Below are positions 8,526 through 18,522 of a stretch of 64,000 nt of DNA, one piece after another. The position numbers and the translations under genes are program-made. Under the pieces are notes generated by a model that was given only the letters and a program-made list of their open reading frames with translations, searched no databases and was not told the DNA's origin. The stretch is from JANPPS01 sp964242575 (GTDB taxonomy: Bacteria; Pseudomonadota; Alphaproteobacteria; Acetobacterales; Acetobacteraceae). Every line of letters starts with the position of its first letter. Position 1 is the first letter of the stretch. Location: the NCBI GenBank assembly GCA_964242575.1, contig CAXTCN010000005.1, positions 1 to 64,000 on the forward strand, given 5' to 3'.

Positions 8526-8852
8526 CGCGCCTAGTCTCCATGGCATGACGCCTTGCCGATCAGGCAAGACGTGCCCGCCGGTCCTTGCCGGCAGGGCGGG
8601 TTAACGAAACGGTCGAACGAACCAGCGAAAGCGAGGTGTGCCAGAACGCTTGACGTCGTTGCGTAACCCTATGGGCCAGAGGCACGTGCGTTGCTGCGTG
8701 GACGCGGAAATAGGACCACACTCCCCCCTGCGCAAGGGATAAATCGGGCTAGGCTACAATTAATGTCCTGAGCAGTGCATGAGCCGGTATGCACCGGTCG
8801 CGTAGGGTTGTTTCCAACTCTTAAGCCTCTGTTAAAATTGCTGGAGTACGCC
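8526..8852. promoter_or_regulatory. Divergent control region of the decarboxylase and yihY genes, with leader hairpins
   Basis: On the minus strand, before the decarboxylase ATG, are two strong hairpins: CTTGCC/GGCAAG (8552-8557 with 8563-8568) and a GCCCGCCGG/CCGGCAGGGC stem (8573-8581 with 8588-8597). Alphaproteobacterial ODC genes often carry a structured speF leader, and these may belong to one, but I cannot confirm the fold. On the plus side TACAAT at 8755-8760 is a possible -10, and CCGGT/ACCGG (8784-8797) is a small hairpin. The yihY ribosome-binding site is GGAG just before 8853. Confidence 0.4.
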
Positions 8853-9914
8853 ATGCCTGCTGAGCCGCCCGCCGCGCCCGACTTGGCCCCGCCGTTGCCG
8901 GAAGACCCACCGCCCCGGCGCAACACCACCGGCCGTAAAGCCCGTGCGCGCCGAATCGCCGCGGGGCCGGAAGGGGCGGCGCTGGGGCGGCTCGCCGATA
9001 ACCCGGCCGACATCCCTTGGCTTGGCTGGAAGGCCGTGCTGCGGCGCACGTTCATCGAAATGCTGTCCGACCGCGTCTCCCTGGTCGCGGCCGGGTGCGC
9101 GTTCTACGCGACGCTCGCGCTGTTCCCCGCCATCTCCATGTTGATCTCGGTCTATGGCCTCCTGTTCGACCCGGTGACCGTCGAGCCACAGCTCGAAGCC
9201 TTGCGCGACCTGCTGCCGCCCACTGCCTTCACGCTGATCTCCGAACGAGTGCACATGCTGGTGACCCGGCCGCCCTCATCGCTGGGTTGGAGCCTGGCCC
9301 TCAGCACAGCGCTCGCGTTGTGGAGCTCTGCCACCGGGGTCAAGTCCATCCTGGCCGCCCTCAACCTTGCCTACGAGGAGCGGGAGCAGCGCAGCCTGCT
9401 GCACTACCAGCTTATGGCGTTCGCGATCACGCTCTGCGCCATCCTCAGCGCCGCAATCGGCTTGGCGCTGCTGGTCGGCCTGCCGGCGGTGCTGAGCTAC
9501 TTCGGCGTCTCGGCCTATCAAAAGACGCTGATCCGTGGCGCGAGCTTCGCCATGCTGGTGCTGTCGCTGTTGCTCGGGCTGTCGCTGCTGTACCGCTACG
9601 GCCCGTGCCGCCAGCGGCCACGCTGGCGCTGGGTGACGCCCGGCAGCCTGGTCGCGACCATCCTGTGGATCGCCGCGAGCGCGCTGTTCTCGTCCTATGT
9701 GACCAACATCGCCAGCTACGACGTTACCTATGGCCCGCTCGGCACCGTGGTAGGGGTCATGATGTGGTTCTTCGTGACGGTCTATGCTGTGCTGCTGGGC
9801 GCCGAGCTGAACGCCGAGCTGGAGCTGCAGACGGCGCGCGACAGCACGGACGGCCCACCACTGCCGCTCGGCGCGCGCGGAGCTTTTGTCGCCGACCATG
9901 TCGCCGAAAACTAG
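8853..9914 (+). CDS. YihY/BrkB family inner-membrane protein
   Basis: A 353-residue YihY/virulence-factor BrkB family protein. A proline- and arginine-rich cytoplasmic N-terminus of about 70 residues precedes the core, which begins near WLGWKAVLRRTF and has six predicted helices. The SLVAAGCAFYATLALFPA helix, the ALWSSATGVKSILAALN segment and the terminal FFVTVYAVLLGAELNAELE are family hallmarks. The ATG at 8853 is chosen because CTGGAG sits eight bases before it; an in-frame ATG at 8775 has no such site. Family members have unclear function despite the old RNase BN name. The stop lies inside the first palindromic element. Confidence 0.9.
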   Translation: MPAEPPAAPDLAPPLPEDPPPRRNTTGRKARARRIAAGPEGAALGRLADNPADIPWLGWKAVLRRTFIEMLSDRVSLVAAGCAFYATLALFPAISMLISVYGLLFDPVTVEPQLEALRDLLPPTAFTLISERVHMLVTRPPSSLGWSLALSTALALWSSATGVKSILAALNLAYEEREQRSLLHYQLMAFAITLCAILSAAIGLALLVGLPAVLSYFGVSAYQKTLIRGASFAMLVLSLLLGLSLLYRYGPCRQRPRWRWVTPGSLVATILWIAASALFSSYVTNIASYDVTYGPLGTVVGVMMWFFVTVYAVLLGAELNAELELQTARDSTDGPPLPLGARGAFVADHVAEN

Positions 9915-10022
9915 TGGTCCGAACCTAACGCTTGGTTCCCAGGGGTTAGGCGACTCGGTCCACCAAACAAAGGGCTAGTGGTGCAAATCTGACGGTTCTT
10001 TCCGTTGGATTTGCACCACTAG
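9911..10022. repeat. Two related palindromic elements in tandem (MITE/REP-like)
   Basis: Unit B (9975-10022) is a 48-base hairpin: a perfect 15-bp outer stem (9975-9989 with 10008-10022), two G.T wobbles, four inner pairs and a TTCTTT loop, bounded by CTAG at both ends. Unit A begins at 9911 with the same CTAGTGGT; its first 29 bases match B at 22 positions, and its right half (GTTAGG...GGTCCACCA) pairs only partly, so A is a decayed copy. Unit A overlaps the yihY TAG. Such units suggest a small mobile palindrome or relic insertion-sequence ends. B may also act as a terminator. Confidence 0.65.
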
Positions 10023-10055
10023 GCGGCGCCCTGGCGCGGCCGGGGCGGCGTTGGC

Positions 10056-10448
10056 CTAACCGTCGCTTGGCTGCACGACGGCGAGGCGGACCATGGCGAC
10101 ACCCTTGTGCAACATGCCGATGCGGGACGCGGCGCCGCGCGACAGGTCGATGACGCGCGCGCCCTTCGGCTGGCGGTCGTTGATCGTGACCAGAACGCTC
10201 TCCCCGGTGTCCCGCAGGGTCACCCGCACCCGGGTGCCGAGCGGCAGGCTGGGATGGGCAGCGGTCATGCGGTTCTGGTCAAATATCTCGCCGCTGCTGG
10301 TCCGCCGGCCGTGATGGCGTTCGCCATACCACGAGGCCTTTCCGCTCTCCTCCCACCCTGGCCCCGCAGCGTGAAGCGGTTTGACGCCACCCACGATCAG
10401 CATGGAGGCGAGAGTCGCAGGCAGGAAGCGCAGAGCGGACTTGATCAC
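10056..10448 (-). CDS. rlpA: RlpA-like double-psi beta-barrel protein, secreted
   Basis: A 130-residue minimal RlpA: an N-terminal signal peptide (to about residue 27, ending LHAA) followed by one double-psi beta-barrel domain containing GKASWYGERHHGRRTSSGE, MTAAHPSLPLGTRVRV and VTINDRQP. RlpA proteins act as lytic transglycosylases on naked glycan strands or bind peptidoglycan at the septum; the SPOR domain of longer homologues is absent here. No lipobox Cys is seen at the cleavage point, so it is probably periplasmic. The start is GTG at 10448. The upstream DNA is the AT-rich relic. Confidence 0.85.
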   Translation of the reverse strand: MIKSALRFLPATLASMLIVGGVKPLHAAGPGWEESGKASWYGERHHGRRTSSGEIFDQNRMTAAHPSLPLGTRVRVTLRDTGESVLVTINDRQPKGARVIDLSRGAASRIGMLHKGVAMVRLAVVQPSDG

Positions 10449-10855
10449 GCGTGACCCCGTGTTTCTGTTAAGCCGGCATGTATACGTATTAAATTTTCAG
10501 AGGCAACCGGCAAAATCCACACTGACCTAAGTTGTTTTGCATTGACATTCAGGTAAGTACACCATCAACCAGGAAAAAACTTGGTTCCAGGACAATCAAA
10601 GTGGCAAGTTAAAGGAGATAAAGCTTATTTGCATCAAACGGATGATGAAAGATTTTCTGAGTGTGATTACTTTGACTGCTTAGTAACACCGCAATACTCA
10701 ATAATGCTGAGGTCACAGTCTAAGTTTCGAGGCTCTTACCTCGCCGCCGAATCAGCGTGCGTCGTGGCAAGTGCCTTCATCAAGGCTCGACCTTGCCGAG
10801 CAGCCCCGGCCAGAGGCGGTCAGCCGGCAGCGGGTGCCGGGCCTCAGCGCAATGG
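10449..10855. other. AT-rich intergenic relic
   Basis: About 400 bases without a convincing gene, of which roughly 10480-10740 is strikingly A/T-rich compared with the flanks. A plus-strand frame from TTG at 10581 contains about 60 protein-like residues (for example LHQTDDERFSECDYFDCLVT) before it runs into the antisense of the glycosyltransferase, so it may be the start of a lost foreign gene. GTATAC and TATTAAA-like sequences near 10486-10497 could serve as an rlpA promoter. Confidence 0.4.
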
Positions 10856-11830
10856 CTACGGTTCGGCCCGGTATACCGGCACGGCAAGATACGCCAGGCG
10901 TTTGAACTCCCGCCGGCCGCGGGTGACGGAGTCAAGGATCAGCCCGCAGGCCGACGACAGGAACGCCAGCAACACCAGGCCGGTCGCCAGCACCGCGGTC
11001 GGCAGGCGCGGCACCAGGCCGGTCCGCAGGAACTCGTTCACCACCGGCGCGCCGAACCCCACGGCCAGCAGCAGCAGCACGACCGCCGCCGTCGAGAACA
11101 GTTGCAGCGGACGCTCCTCCTTTACGAGGATCACGATGGTCCGCAAGATGCGCAACCCGTCCGAGTAGGTGCGCAGCTTGGACACGGAGCCGGCCGGACG
11201 CTCCTTGTAGGGCGTCTGCAACTCGCCGATGGGCATCCGCAGCTCAAGTGCGTGCACCGTGAACTCCGTCTCCGTCTCGAAACCCCCGGACAGCGCCGGG
11301 AAGGACTTCACGAACCTCCGGGAGAATACCCGGTATCCCGAGAGGATGTCCGACACGCGGTTGCCGAAGATGCCGCTGACGAGGCTGGTCAGCAACTGGT
11401 TGCCCAGGCGGTGGCCGGGCCGGTACGCGGCCTCGATGTCGCCCACGCGCGCACCGTTCACCATGTCGAGCCCGTCCGAAATGAGCATCTGGACCATGTG
11501 CGAAGCCGACGCAGCGTCATAGGTGTCGTCCCCATCCACCAGGACGTAGGCGTCCGCATCGATGTCGGCGAACATGCGGCGGATGACGTGGCCCTTGCCC
11601 TGCAGGCGCTCCGTCCGCACCAGCGCTCCGGCCTTGCGCGCCGCCTCCGCCGTGCCATCGGTCGAGTTATTGTCGTACACGTAAATGGCCGCATCCGGCA
11701 GCGCGGCCCGGAACGCGCGCACCACCGCGGGAACGGCGACGTGCTCGTTGTAGCACGGGATCAGCACCGCGACCTGGGCGGTGACGGCGGGGGAGGGGGC
11801 AACTGGGGCGGTCATAGCGGGCGCGCTCAT
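10856..11830 (-). CDS. Family 2 glycosyltransferase, membrane-anchored (GtrB/DPM1-like)
   Basis: A 324-residue GT2 enzyme. AVLIPCYNEH opens the GT-A fold, VYDNNSTDGT binds the nucleotide, VDGDDTYDA is the metal-binding DxD region, and GYRVFSRRF plus GGFETETE are typical of polyprenyl-phosphate transferases. Two C-terminal hydrophobic helices (about residues 240-262 and 277-300) anchor it. It probably loads a sugar onto undecaprenyl phosphate at the cytoplasmic face. The ATG at 11830 overlaps the gtrA-like stop (ATGA), and the GtrA partner is the usual flippase candidate, so the two genes form one module. Confidence 0.87.
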   Translation of the reverse strand: MSAPAMTAPVAPSPAVTAQVAVLIPCYNEHVAVPAVVRAFRAALPDAAIYVYDNNSTDGTAEAARKAGALVRTERLQGKGHVIRRMFADIDADAYVLVDGDDTYDAASASHMVQMLISDGLDMVNGARVGDIEAAYRPGHRLGNQLLTSLVSGIFGNRVSDILSGYRVFSRRFVKSFPALSGGFETETEFTVHALELRMPIGELQTPYKERPAGSVSKLRTYSDGLRILRTIVILVKEERPLQLFSTAAVVLLLLAVGFGAPVVNEFLRTGLVPRLPTAVLATGLVLLAFLSSACGLILDSVTRGRREFKRLAYLAVPVYRAEP

Positions 11831-12288
11831 GACTGGCTGCCGGGCTGCGCGCGGAACACGACGCGCCGCGACATGCTGAAGTTGGCGAACATGCCGGCCG
11901 CGACCCCGGCCATGATCGCCAGCACCGGGTAGGTGGAGCAAAGCGGCACCAGCCACACCAGCAAGAAGAACGTGCCCCGGTTGAGCACGGCGCCGAGCGC
12001 ATTGGCGCTGAGGAACAGCAACCATTGCCGGACCACGCTACCGGAGCCCCGGCCGGCAAAGGTCCAGGCCCGGTTCAGCGCCCAGGTGGATGTGGCAGCA
12101 ACGAAATAGGCTGCAAGGCCCGCGCCATACAGGCCGAGGCTGGGGCGCAGGCCGTACACCATGGCGGTATCGACCACGAAGCCAAACAGGCCGACCGTGC
12201 CGAAGCGGCGGAACTCGTGCAGCAGCGCCCACCGTTGCGGTGTCATGGCGGCGTCGAGCCGGCGGGCAATGGGGAGCGGAAGCGGCAT
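11827..12288 (-). CDS. GtrA-like family membrane protein (candidate lipid-linked sugar flippase)
   Basis: A 153-residue GtrA/DPMS family protein with four membrane helices. The core begins at FRRFGTVGLFGFVVDTA and contains the conserved ALNRAWTF and ANFSMSRRVVF segments. GtrA proteins are thought to flip undecaprenyl-phosphate-linked sugars. It is translated just ahead of, and overlapping, the GT2 gene. The first 18 residues are extra; M15 (MTPQRWALL) is an alternative start. Confidence 0.85.
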   Translation of the reverse strand: MPLPLPIARRLDAAMTPQRWALLHEFRRFGTVGLFGFVVDTAMVYGLRPSLGLYGAGLAAYFVAATSTWALNRAWTFAGRGSGSVVRQWLLFLSANALGAVLNRGTFFLLVWLVPLCSTYPVLAIMAGVAAGMFANFSMSRRVVFRAQPGSQS

Positions 12289-12402
12289 GGCGGGTCTGTA
12301 GCCGATTTACGCCGGGCGCGACATATGGGCGGTGCTGGCGGCGGATGCTGGCGCAGAGCACGGCGCCGTGGTTTGCTCTGGCCTTGCGACCGGGAGTTCC
12401 CA

Positions 12403-13980
12403 ATGCAACGCCGAACCTTCATCGCCAGCACAGCCGCCACTCTTGCGGCGCCGTCCATCGTGCGGTCGCAGAACAGCCGGGTGCTGCGCTTCATCCCGCA
12501 GGCGGACCTTACGGTGCTCGACCCGATGTGGACCACCGCCTATGTCACGCGCAATCACGGCTTCATGGTCTATGACACGCTGTTCGGTCAAAACAGCGCC
12601 TACCAGCCGTCGCCGCAGATGCTGGAGGGGGCCGCCACCGAGGACGACGGCAAGACCTGGCGGCTCACGCTGCGCCCTGGGTTGCGGTTCCATGACGGGG
12701 AGCCGGTGCGGGCGCGGGACTGCGTCGCGAGCCTGGCGCGCTGGGGCAAGCGGGACGCGTTCGGCGGCAAGCTGATGGAGACCACGAACGAGTTGGTGGG
12801 CGCCGATGACCGTACGCTGGTGTTTCGGTTGAAGAAGCCGTTCGCCCTGCTGCCGTCCGCGCTGGCCAAGACGCCGGGTTACCTGCCGGTCATCATGCCG
12901 GAGCGGATCGCGGCGACCGACCCGTTCACCGCGGTAACCGAGATGGTCGGCAGCGGGCCGTTCCGCTTCAAGGCCGACGAGCGCGTGCCCGGCGCACGGG
13001 TCGTGTACGAGCGGTTCGCGGATTACAGGCCGCGGGAGGGCGGCGTCACCGACTGGACCGCCGGGCCGAAGGTGGTGCATTTCGACCGGGTTGAGTGGAC
13101 CACCATTCCTGACCCAACGACGGCCGCCAACGCATTGATCAACAACGAGCAGGACTGGTGGGATTACGCCACCGCGGACCTGATGGCGTTGTTGCGGCGC
13201 AGCCGTGGCGTGAAGGTCGTGGTGCAGGAGCCATCCGGGCAAATCTCCATCCTGCGCATGAACCACCTGCAGCCGCCGTTCAACAACCCGGCCATCCGCC
13301 GCGCGCTGCTGGGCGCCGTCAGCCAGGAGGACGTGGTCACGACCGTGGTGGGGACCGACAAGGCGATGTCCCGCACCGGCGTCGGCTATTTCTGCCCGGA
13401 CACGCCGATGGCGAGCGCCGTGGGGTTGGAGGTGTTCAACGGCCCCCGCGACATGGACCGCGTCAAGCGCGAGCTGAAGGCGGCCGGCTACAACAACGAG
13501 CGCGTGGTGCTGATGGCCGCGACCGACTTCCCGGTGTTGAAGGCGATGGCGGACGTGACAGCGGACATGTTCAAGCAGGCTGGGCTGAACGTGGACTACC
13601 AGGCGACGGACTGGGGCAGCGTGGTGACCCGGCGCGCCAAGAAGGACTCGGTGGACCAGGGCGGCTGGAGCGCGTTCTGCACGGCATGGGCCGGGACCGA
13701 CCACCTGAACCCGTCCGGCCACCTGTCGCTGCGCGCCAACGGCCCGCAAGCGTGGTTCGGCTGGCCCACCGACCCTCAGATCGAGGCCTTGCGGGACCAG
13801 TGGTTCGACGCGCCGGATGTGTCGGCCCAGGCGGCGATCTGCGCAAACATCCAGCAGCAGGCGCTGCAGACCCTGCCTTACATTCCGCTCGGCCAGTACT
13901 TGCAACCCACTGCTTACCGCGACAGCCTCAAGGATGTGCTGAACGGTTTTGCGATTTTCTGGAACGTGAAGCGTGCCTAG
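12403..13980 (+). CDS. ABC transporter substrate-binding protein, family 5 (first of two)
   Basis: A 525-residue periplasmic binding protein of the peptide/nickel/opine class (SBP_bac_5). The first 23 residues (MQRRTFIASTAATLAAPSIV) look like a Tat or Sec signal with a twin-arginine start. The family pattern is clear: LTVLDPMWTT near the N-terminus, GLRFHDGEPVRARD, VGSGPFRF and MNHLQPPFNNPAIRRAL. It is the first gene of the importer operon and lies 71 bases before a paralogue. The ligand (peptide, opine or other small molecule) cannot be assigned. The start at 12403 follows from the signal peptide; the open frame extends upstream. Confidence 0.93.
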   Translation: MQRRTFIASTAATLAAPSIVRSQNSRVLRFIPQADLTVLDPMWTTAYVTRNHGFMVYDTLFGQNSAYQPSPQMLEGAATEDDGKTWRLTLRPGLRFHDGEPVRARDCVASLARWGKRDAFGGKLMETTNELVGADDRTLVFRLKKPFALLPSALAKTPGYLPVIMPERIAATDPFTAVTEMVGSGPFRFKADERVPGARVVYERFADYRPREGGVTDWTAGPKVVHFDRVEWTTIPDPTTAANALINNEQDWWDYATADLMALLRRSRGVKVVVQEPSGQISILRMNHLQPPFNNPAIRRALLGAVSQEDVVTTVVGTDKAMSRTGVGYFCPDTPMASAVGLEVFNGPRDMDRVKRELKAAGYNNERVVLMAATDFPVLKAMADVTADMFKQAGLNVDYQATDWGSVVTRRAKKDSVDQGGWSAFCTAWAGTDHLNPSGHLSLRANGPQAWFGWPTDPQIEALRDQWFDAPDVSAQAAICANIQQQALQTLPYIPLGQYLQPTAYRDSLKDVLNGFAIFWNVKRA

Positions 13981-14051
13981 CCCAGCGCTGCACAGGATGG
14001 CTTGAGTTTTGCATAATCTACGCTGCCATCGCCTTTGAAGGGTTATACCGC

Positions 14052-15638
14052 ATGAAGCGTCGTGATTTCCTGGTTGCCGGTACCGCGACTGCTGGCGCCC
14101 TGGCCATGCCCCGCCTGTCCCGCGCGCAAAACACCCGTGTGCTGCGCTTCGTGCCGCAAGCCAACCTGTCGTCGCTCGACTCCGTTGCCGGCACGCAGTA
14201 CGTGGTCCGCAACGCCAGCCTGCTGGTCTGGGACACCCTGTTCGGCATCGATTCGAAGGTCAGCCCGAAGCCGCAGATGGCCGAAGGTTACGAGGCCACG
14301 GACGACAACAAGACTTGGACCATCAAGCTCCGCCCGGGCCTCCGGTTCCACGATGGGGAGCCGGTGCTGTCGCGGGACGTGGTCGCGAGCCTCAACCGCT
14401 GGATGGTGCGGGACACCATGGGCCAACGGATCAAGGCGTCGCTGGATGCGTTGGAGGCGCTGGACGACCGCACGGTCCGGTTCCGGCTCAACAAGCCGTT
14501 CCCCAAGATGCTGTTCGCGCTCGGCAAGAACAACGCGCCGGTGGCGCTGATTATGCCGGAGCGGATCGCCAAGACCGACCCGTTCCAGCTCATCACCGAG
14601 TACGTCGGCTCCGGCCCGATGGTGTTCAAGAAGGACGAGTGGGTGCCCGGGTCGAGCGCCGCGTTCGAGACGTTCAAGGGCTACCAGCCCCGCGCCGAGG
14701 CAGCCGACTGGCTGTCGGGCGGCAAGCGAATGATGTTCGACCGGATCGAGTGGCTGATCCTGCCCGACGACGCAACCAAGGCGGCGGCGTTGCAGAACGG
14801 CGAGGTGGACTGGTGGGAGAACCCGGTGCCCGACCTGGTACCGCTGTTGAAGCGCAACCGCAACATCAGCGTGGACATCGCTGATCCGCTTGGAAATATC
14901 GGCTCGTTCCGCATCAACCACCTGCACCCGCCGTTCAACGATCCGCGGGTGCGCCGGGCGGTGATGATGGCGCTGAACCAGGAGGACTACATGCGCGCCG
15001 TGGTCGGCAACGACGACGCGCTGTGGAAGACGCTGCCCAGCTACTTCACGCCCGGCACCCCGTCCTACACCGAGGAGGGCGGCGAACTGCTAAAAGGCCC
15101 GCAGCGCTACGATGAGGCCAAGAAGCTGCTAACGGAGGCGGGGTACAAGGGCGAGACCGTCGTGCTGTGCGTCGCGACCGACGTGCAGATCACCAAGGCG
15201 CAAGGCGACGTGACCGCGGACTTGCTGGGCAAGATCGGCATGAAGGTGGACTACCAGGCGCTCGACTGGGGCACCGTGGGCGCGCGCCGGGCCAAGAAGG
15301 ACCCGCCGAACGCGGGCGGCTGGCACATCTTCCACACCTGGCACGCCGGCGCCGACTGCATCAACCCGGCGCCCTACACGGCGCTTGACGCCGGCGGCGA
15401 CAAGGCCTGGTTCGGCTGGCCGAAGTCGGACGCGGTGCAGGCGGGCATCGCCGAGTGGTATGACGCGCCGGACGCGGAGGCGGAGCGCGTGACGATGGCC
15501 GCGATCAACAAGGCTTCCATGGAGAACGTCACCTACATTCCGACCGGGTTCTTTTTGCAGTATACTGCCTGGCGCAAGAACGTGAGCGGCGTGGTGAAGG
15601 CGCCGTTCCCGGTGTTCTGGGGCGTCCAGAAAACATGA
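14052..15638 (+). CDS. ABC transporter substrate-binding protein, family 5 (second of two)
   Basis: A 528-residue paralogue of the preceding gene, alignable along its whole length: MKRRDFLVAGTATAGALAMP signal with twin arginines, then RVLRFVPQANLSSLDSV, GLRFHDGEPVLSRD, VGSGPMVFKKDEW and INHLHPPFNDPRVRRAV. The two differ clearly in sequence, so this is an old duplication that probably widens the ligand range of one permease. It lies 13 bases before the permease gene. Confidence 0.93.
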   Translation: MKRRDFLVAGTATAGALAMPRLSRAQNTRVLRFVPQANLSSLDSVAGTQYVVRNASLLVWDTLFGIDSKVSPKPQMAEGYEATDDNKTWTIKLRPGLRFHDGEPVLSRDVVASLNRWMVRDTMGQRIKASLDALEALDDRTVRFRLNKPFPKMLFALGKNNAPVALIMPERIAKTDPFQLITEYVGSGPMVFKKDEWVPGSSAAFETFKGYQPRAEAADWLSGGKRMMFDRIEWLILPDDATKAAALQNGEVDWWENPVPDLVPLLKRNRNISVDIADPLGNIGSFRINHLHPPFNDPRVRRAVMMALNQEDYMRAVVGNDDALWKTLPSYFTPGTPSYTEEGGELLKGPQRYDEAKKLLTEAGYKGETVVLCVATDVQITKAQGDVTADLLGKIGMKVDYQALDWGTVGARRAKKDPPNAGGWHIFHTWHAGADCINPAPYTALDAGGDKAWFGWPKSDAVQAGIAEWYDAPDAEAERVTMAAINKASMENVTYIPTGFFLQYTAWRKNVSGVVKAPFPVFWGVQKT

Positions 15639-15651
15639 CGACTCAAGCCTG

Positions 15652-16593
15652 ATGCTCGCCTACCTCATCCGCCGCGTGCTGGCCACCATCCCGGTCATGG
15701 GCATCGTGGCGCTGTTCGTGTTCAGCCTGTTGTACCTCGCCCCTGGCGACCCGGCCGCCATCATCGCCGGGGACCAGGCGACGCCGGCGGACGTGGAGCG
15801 CATCCGCGCCGGGCTAGGCCTCGACCGTCCGTTCCTGATCCGCTTCGGCGAGTGGAGCTGGAACGTGCTGCGCGGCGACCTTGGCGTGTCCATCTTCACC
15901 AACCTGCCGGTGACGCGCATGATCGGCCAGCGGTTGGAACCGACCATCTCGCTCATGGTCCTGACCCTGATCCTGTCCATCTGCATCGCCGTGCCGATGG
16001 GCGTGCTGGCGGCGTGGAACCATGGCACTTGGATCGACCGGCTCATCATGGTGTTCGCGGTGCTCGGGTTTTCGGTGCCGGTGTTCGTGGTGGGCTACAT
16101 CCTGGCCTACGTGTTCGCCTTGGAGCTCGATTGGTTCCCGGTGCAGGGCTACACGCCGCTCTCGCGCGGCATCGGCCCCTGGATCAACAACCTGGTGCTG
16201 CCGGCGGTGGCGCTGGGCGGCGTGTATATCGCGCTGATTGCCCGCATCACCCGCGCCACCATGCTGGAGGTGCTGAGCCAGGACTATATCCGCACCGCCA
16301 AGGCCAAGGGCGTCGGCAGCCGCACGGTGCTGTTCCTGCACGCACTGAAAAACGCGGCGGTGCCAATCGTCACCGTGATCGGCATCGGCGTGGCCCTGCT
16401 GATCGGCGGCGCGGTGGTGACCGAGAGCGTGTTCGCCATTCCGGGGCTCGGCCGGCTGGTGGTGGACGCCATCCTGCGGCGGGACTACCCGGTGATCCAA
16501 GGCGTCGTGCTGCTGTTCAGCTTCGTCTATGTGCTGGTGAACCTCGGCGTTGACCTGCTGTACACCGTGTTCGACCCGAGGATCAGATATTGA
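15652..16593 (+). CDS. ABC transporter permease, DppB type
   Basis: A 313-residue inner-membrane permease of the peptide/nickel family. It begins with LAYLIRRVLATIPVM, the usual first helix, followed by YLAPGDPAA. The EAA loop, which contacts the ATPases, reads SQDYIRTAKAKGVGSRTVLF. The C-terminus VNLGVDLLYTVFDPRIRY is typical of DppB-like subunits. Its TGA overlaps the TTG of the next permease gene. Confidence 0.93.
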   Translation: MLAYLIRRVLATIPVMGIVALFVFSLLYLAPGDPAAIIAGDQATPADVERIRAGLGLDRPFLIRFGEWSWNVLRGDLGVSIFTNLPVTRMIGQRLEPTISLMVLTLILSICIAVPMGVLAAWNHGTWIDRLIMVFAVLGFSVPVFVVGYILAYVFALELDWFPVQGYTPLSRGIGPWINNLVLPAVALGGVYIALIARITRATMLEVLSQDYIRTAKAKGVGSRTVLFLHALKNAAVPIVTVIGIGVALLIGGAVVTESVFAIPGLGRLVVDAILRRDYPVIQGVVLLFSFVYVLVNLGVDLLYTVFDPRIRY

Positions 16594-17525
16594 GCGCCAC
16601 GACCCTCCCCGACGCGCCCGTCGCCACCTCCCACGAGCCGCACGTCACTCCGGCGCCCGCCATGCCGGACGTGCTGCCACCAGTGCGTCCGCGGGGCAGG
16701 CTGCGGACCTTCATCCGGCGCTATCCCACGATATTCATCGGCGGCGTGCTGCTGGCGCTCGTGCTGTTCGTGGCGGTCGCGGCGCCGCTGCTGTGGACCG
16801 CGGACCCCACCGCGCTGGCCCCGGCCCGGCGCACGCGGGAGCCGTCGGCCCAGTACTGGTTCGGCACCGACATGCTGGGCCGGGACGTTTACTCCCGGGT
16901 GCTGTACGGCGCGCGGGTGTCGCTGATCGTCGGCTTCTCGGTGGCGGCGCTGGCCTCCCTCATCGGCATGACCATCGGCCTCGTGTCCGGCTTCGTGCGC
17001 TGGGCCGACAGCGTGATCATGCGGATCATGGACGGCCTCATGTCCATCCCGCCCATCCTGCTGGCCATCGCGCTCATGGCGCTGACCCGCGGCAGCGTCG
17101 GCAACGTCATCACCGCCATCACCATCGCGGAAATCCCCCGCGTGTCCCGCCTGGTGCGCGGCGTCGTGCTGAGCTTGCGCGAGCAGCCCTATGTCGAGGC
17201 CGCTGTCGCGTCCGGCACGCGGGTGCCGCTCATTATCTGGCGGCACATCCTGCCCAACACCCTGGCGCCCATCACGGTGCAGGCGACTTACATTTGCGCG
17301 TCCGCCATGATTACCGAGGCCATCCTGTCGTTCATCGGCGCCGGCACGCCGCCAATTATCCCAAGCTGGGGCAACATCATGGCGGAGGGCAGGGCGCTTT
17401 GGCAGGTGAAGCCCTACATCGTGTTCTTTCCCGCGGTGTTCCTGTCGCTGACCGTGCTGTCAGTGAACCTGCTCGGCGACGGGCTGCGCGACGCGCTCGA
17501 CCCGCGCATGGCGAAAAGGGTCTGA
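16590..17525 (+). CDS. ABC transporter permease, DppC type
   Basis: The 311-residue second permease subunit. A 45-residue polar N-terminus leads to helix one (PTIFIGGVLLALVLF), then WFGTDMLGRDVYSRVLYGAR, which is the DppC signature, and the EAA loop EQPYVEAAVASGTRVPLI. The start is TTG at 16590, within TTGA shared with the upstream stop; no nearer ATG exists before the conserved region. It pairs with the DppB-type subunit to form the channel. Confidence 0.92.
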   Translation: MSATTLPDAPVATSHEPHVTPAPAMPDVLPPVRPRGRLRTFIRRYPTIFIGGVLLALVLFVAVAAPLLWTADPTALAPARRTREPSAQYWFGTDMLGRDVYSRVLYGARVSLIVGFSVAALASLIGMTIGLVSGFVRWADSVIMRIMDGLMSIPPILLAIALMALTRGSVGNVITAITIAEIPRVSRLVRGVVLSLREQPYVEAAVASGTRVPLIIWRHILPNTLAPITVQATYICASAMITEAILSFIGAGTPPIIPSWGNIMAEGRALWQVKPYIVFFPAVFLSLTVLSVNLLGDGLRDALDPRMAKRV

Positions 17526-17526
17526 C

Positions 17527-18518
<992 letters not shown>

Positions 18519-18522
<4 letters not shown>

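Noticed and set aside
12307..13905. 532-residue frame antisense to the first binding protein
   Set aside because: His/Arg/Gln-rich mirror of a clear coding frame; no domain.
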